Positions 62,759 to 64,000 of a stretch of DNA of 64,000 bases are shown here, piece by piece. Within the stretch, counting starts at the first letter, position 1, and each line of letters starts with the position of its first letter. This DNA comes from Croceitalea dokdonensis DOKDO 023. Lineage in GTDB: Bacteria > Bacteroidota > Bacteroidia > Flavobacteriales > Flavobacteriaceae. Location of the stretch: the NCBI RefSeq assembly GCF_001306415.1, contig NZ_LDJX01000002.1, positions 620,001 to 684,000 on the forward strand, written 5' to 3'. Under the pieces are notes generated by a model. It saw only the letters and a program-made list of their open reading frames with translations. It searched no databases and was not told the origin of the DNA. Made by a program: the position numbers and the translations under genes.

Positions 62759-64000
62759 TCATACCAGCTCCCTTTCCAATGAAAAATTGGAATGCATCTC
62801 CAGCTCATGTTCCATCTGTTGTTTAAAGGCCAATAGCTGGGCATCATCATACCCAAATGCGGTTTTAAAATCTAACAGCAAAGCATCTAAGTATTCCCTA
62901 ACACTTTCTATATTAAAATACAACCTACCGGTTCTGCGGATAAAGAAATCCATTGGGTTGGTCACCATCTCATGTGCAATGCCAAATTGGAGTTCTGCAC
63001 GGATCATCGCCAAATACAACTCTTGGTCCTTAAAGCCTTGGTAAAGCTCAAGAATCTGCTCTGTCTGCTTACCATAATTGGTCACCAAAAACCAGGCATC
63101 GTATTCGGTAAAGCCGTCTGGTTGCAAACGGTCGTAAATTTCCTTAATGTATTTTTTAACGTGTTTAAACTTTTTAAAATCGCTTCCGCAAAGCGGGATG
63201 GTATCCGTTATGCAAGGGTTTACCTTCTTGCCCTGTTCTTCCATCTGCTTGGTAATACGATTGACCACCCGCTCTGCCATTTTGCGGTACCCGGTAAGTT
63301 TGCCTCCGGCAATACTGATCAATCCTGTATCCGAGGTAAAAATTTCATCCTTACGGGACAGTTCTGAGGCAGATTTTCCTTCTTCATGGATCAAGGGCCG
63401 TACCCCCGCCCAGGAGGAGATGATATCTTCCATCTCTAGCTCAATGTCGGGAAACATATTGTTAACGGCCGATATTAAGTAAATGGCATCGGCCAGATCG
63501 GTCCTGATGTCATCCTTGTCCAAATTATAATTGGTGTCCGTGGTGCCCACATAGGTGACTTTTCCCCTTGGGATAGCGAACATCATTCGCCCATCCGGGA
63601 TATCAAAATAGACAGATTGCTTTACGGGAAGTTTTTCATAGGGGAATACCAGATGCACCCCCTTGGTAAGATGCAGGCGTTTTCCCTTCTTGGAATTGTT
63701 GGTGCTTCTAAGTTCATCTACCCAGGGTCCTGCGGCACTAATCACGTAATTTGCTTGTATGGTAAAGGTTTCACCACCCAATTGATCTTCAACCGTTACG
63801 CCGGCCACCTTGTCATCGGTATACAAAAAATCGGTGACTTTGGCATAATTCAGGGCTTTTGCCCCATAGGCCAAACTGGTTTTGATGTTCTCTATGGTCA
63901 AACGGGCATCATCTGTGCGGTATTCCGCATAAAAACCGGCCCCATTGAGTATTTTCTTGGGCAACAGCGGTTCTAATTTTAACGCTTCCTTCTTGCCCAA
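62759..64000 (-). CDS. glpD: Aerobic glycerol-3-phosphate dehydrogenase (FAD), 5' end missing
   Basis: 413 residues visible; the N-terminal FAD-binding part continues past the right edge. Oxidises glycerol-3-phosphate to dihydroxyacetone phosphate at the membrane, passing electrons to quinones. Seen: YVISAAGPWVDELR, GRMMFAIPRGKVTYVGTTDT, SWAGVRPLIHEEGKSASELS and ISIAGGKLTGYRKMAE, all GlpD/GlpA hallmarks, then the C-terminal helical domain. It ends FSLERELV and stop; these last codons recur in both orphan repeat copies. Confidence 0.95.
   Translation of the reverse strand: MGKKEALKLEPLLPKKILNGAGFYAEYRTDDARLTIENIKTSLAYGAKALNYAKVTDFLYTDDKVAGVTVEDQLGGETFTIQANYVISAAGPWVDELRSTNNSKKGKRLHLTKGVHLVFPYEKLPVKQSVYFDIPDGRMMFAIPRGKVTYVGTTDTNYNLDKDDIRTDLADAIYLISAVNNMFPDIELEMEDIISSWAGVRPLIHEEGKSASELSRKDEIFTSDTGLISIAGGKLTGYRKMAERVVNRITKQMEEQGKKVNPCITDTIPLCGSDFKKFKHVKKYIKEIYDRLQPDGFTEYDAWFLVTNYGKQTEQILELYQGFKDQELYLAMIRAELQFGIAHEMVTNPMDFFIRRTGRLYFNIESVREYLDALLLDFKTAFGYDDAQLLAFKQQMEHELEMHSNFSLERELV

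Larger units (their letters stand above)
62568..62792. repeat. Cassette-boundary repeat, copy 3 (parental glpD junction)
   Basis: The copy that still joins the intact glpD: its right part (62759-62792) is the real 3' end of glpD, followed leftward by the terminator, the palindrome and the cassette 3 peptide leader. It defines which parts of copies 1 and 2 derive from glpD. Confidence 0.95.

Noticed and set aside
54209-64000. Site-specific integration of a mobile element at gpsA
   Set aside because: No integrase, transposase or short attachment-site duplication was found; the repeats are the ends of two host genes, which points to homologous recombination or tandem duplication.

Overview
The window is chromosomal DNA from a member of the Flavobacteriaceae (Bacteroidota), probably a marine one. 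Evidence: several TonB-dependent receptors with N-terminal carboxypeptidase-regulatory-like domains (21.9, 40.7, 45.9 and 57.3 kb), many short-leader lipoproteins, GLPGLI-family proteins, DUF5689/lamin-tail and Oar-like proteins, weak Shine-Dalgarno signals, and upstream boxes resembling the Bacteroidetes -7 consensus TAnnTTTG. I cannot fix the genus. No rRNA, tRNA, CRISPR array, transposase or phage gene was recognised.

Layout. 0-10 kb: glyS (cut by the left edge), a coiled-coil membrane protein, comF, an Ig-like lipoprotein, then leftward operons (ankyrin-Nudix-nitrilase; DUF5689/LTD lipoprotein; nitronate monooxygenase-YheT hydrolase). 10-15.7 kb: a 9-copy heptanucleotide repeat, a thioesterase, three unrecognised lipoproteins, a DUF4345-like membrane protein and an 0.8-kb gene-free stretch. 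15.7-31 kb: metabolism and housekeeping (EamA exporter, ArsC-like protein, DinB, cystathionine gamma-synthase/lyase, glutamate dehydrogenase, recO with a TonB receptor, ileS, a DksA-like regulator, lspA, 5-formyl-THF cyclo-ligase). 31-44 kb: uvrC, a patatin-barrel protein, a candidate small RNA, the tight DUF3108-TDO-M23-pgi operon and an Oar-like receptor. 44-54 kb: a cytochrome-b-like protein, a secreted endonuclease-family protein divergent from a TonB receptor, a c-type cytochrome, a duplicated lipocalin-like protein, a second DinB protein and a SulP transporter.

54.2-64 kb is the most unusual part. gpsA (rightward) and glpD (leftward) face each other, as expected for two convergent glycerol-3-phosphate genes, but three accessory cassettes are stacked between them. 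Each cassette reads leftward as a small exported peptide or lipoprotein, an intercistronic hairpin, and then an exported partner: a carboxypeptidase-regulatory-like protein in cassette 1, GLPGLI plus TonB receptor in cassette 2, and GLPGLI in cassette 3. Each is preceded by the same ~0.2-kb repeat, which carries the last codons of glpD, the glpD terminator, a TTAGCGCTAA palindrome and the peptide-gene leader. Between cassettes the repeat is fused to a copy of the last ~99 bp of gpsA. This is what stacking of alternative gpsA-cassette-glpD alleles by duplication or homologous recombination would leave. The peptide-hairpin-partner cassette is my candidate for an undescribed system; its function is unknown.

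Limits: all identities come from reading protein sequences without database searches. Family names for lipoproteins and DUFs are from memory of motifs and should be confirmed by profile search.
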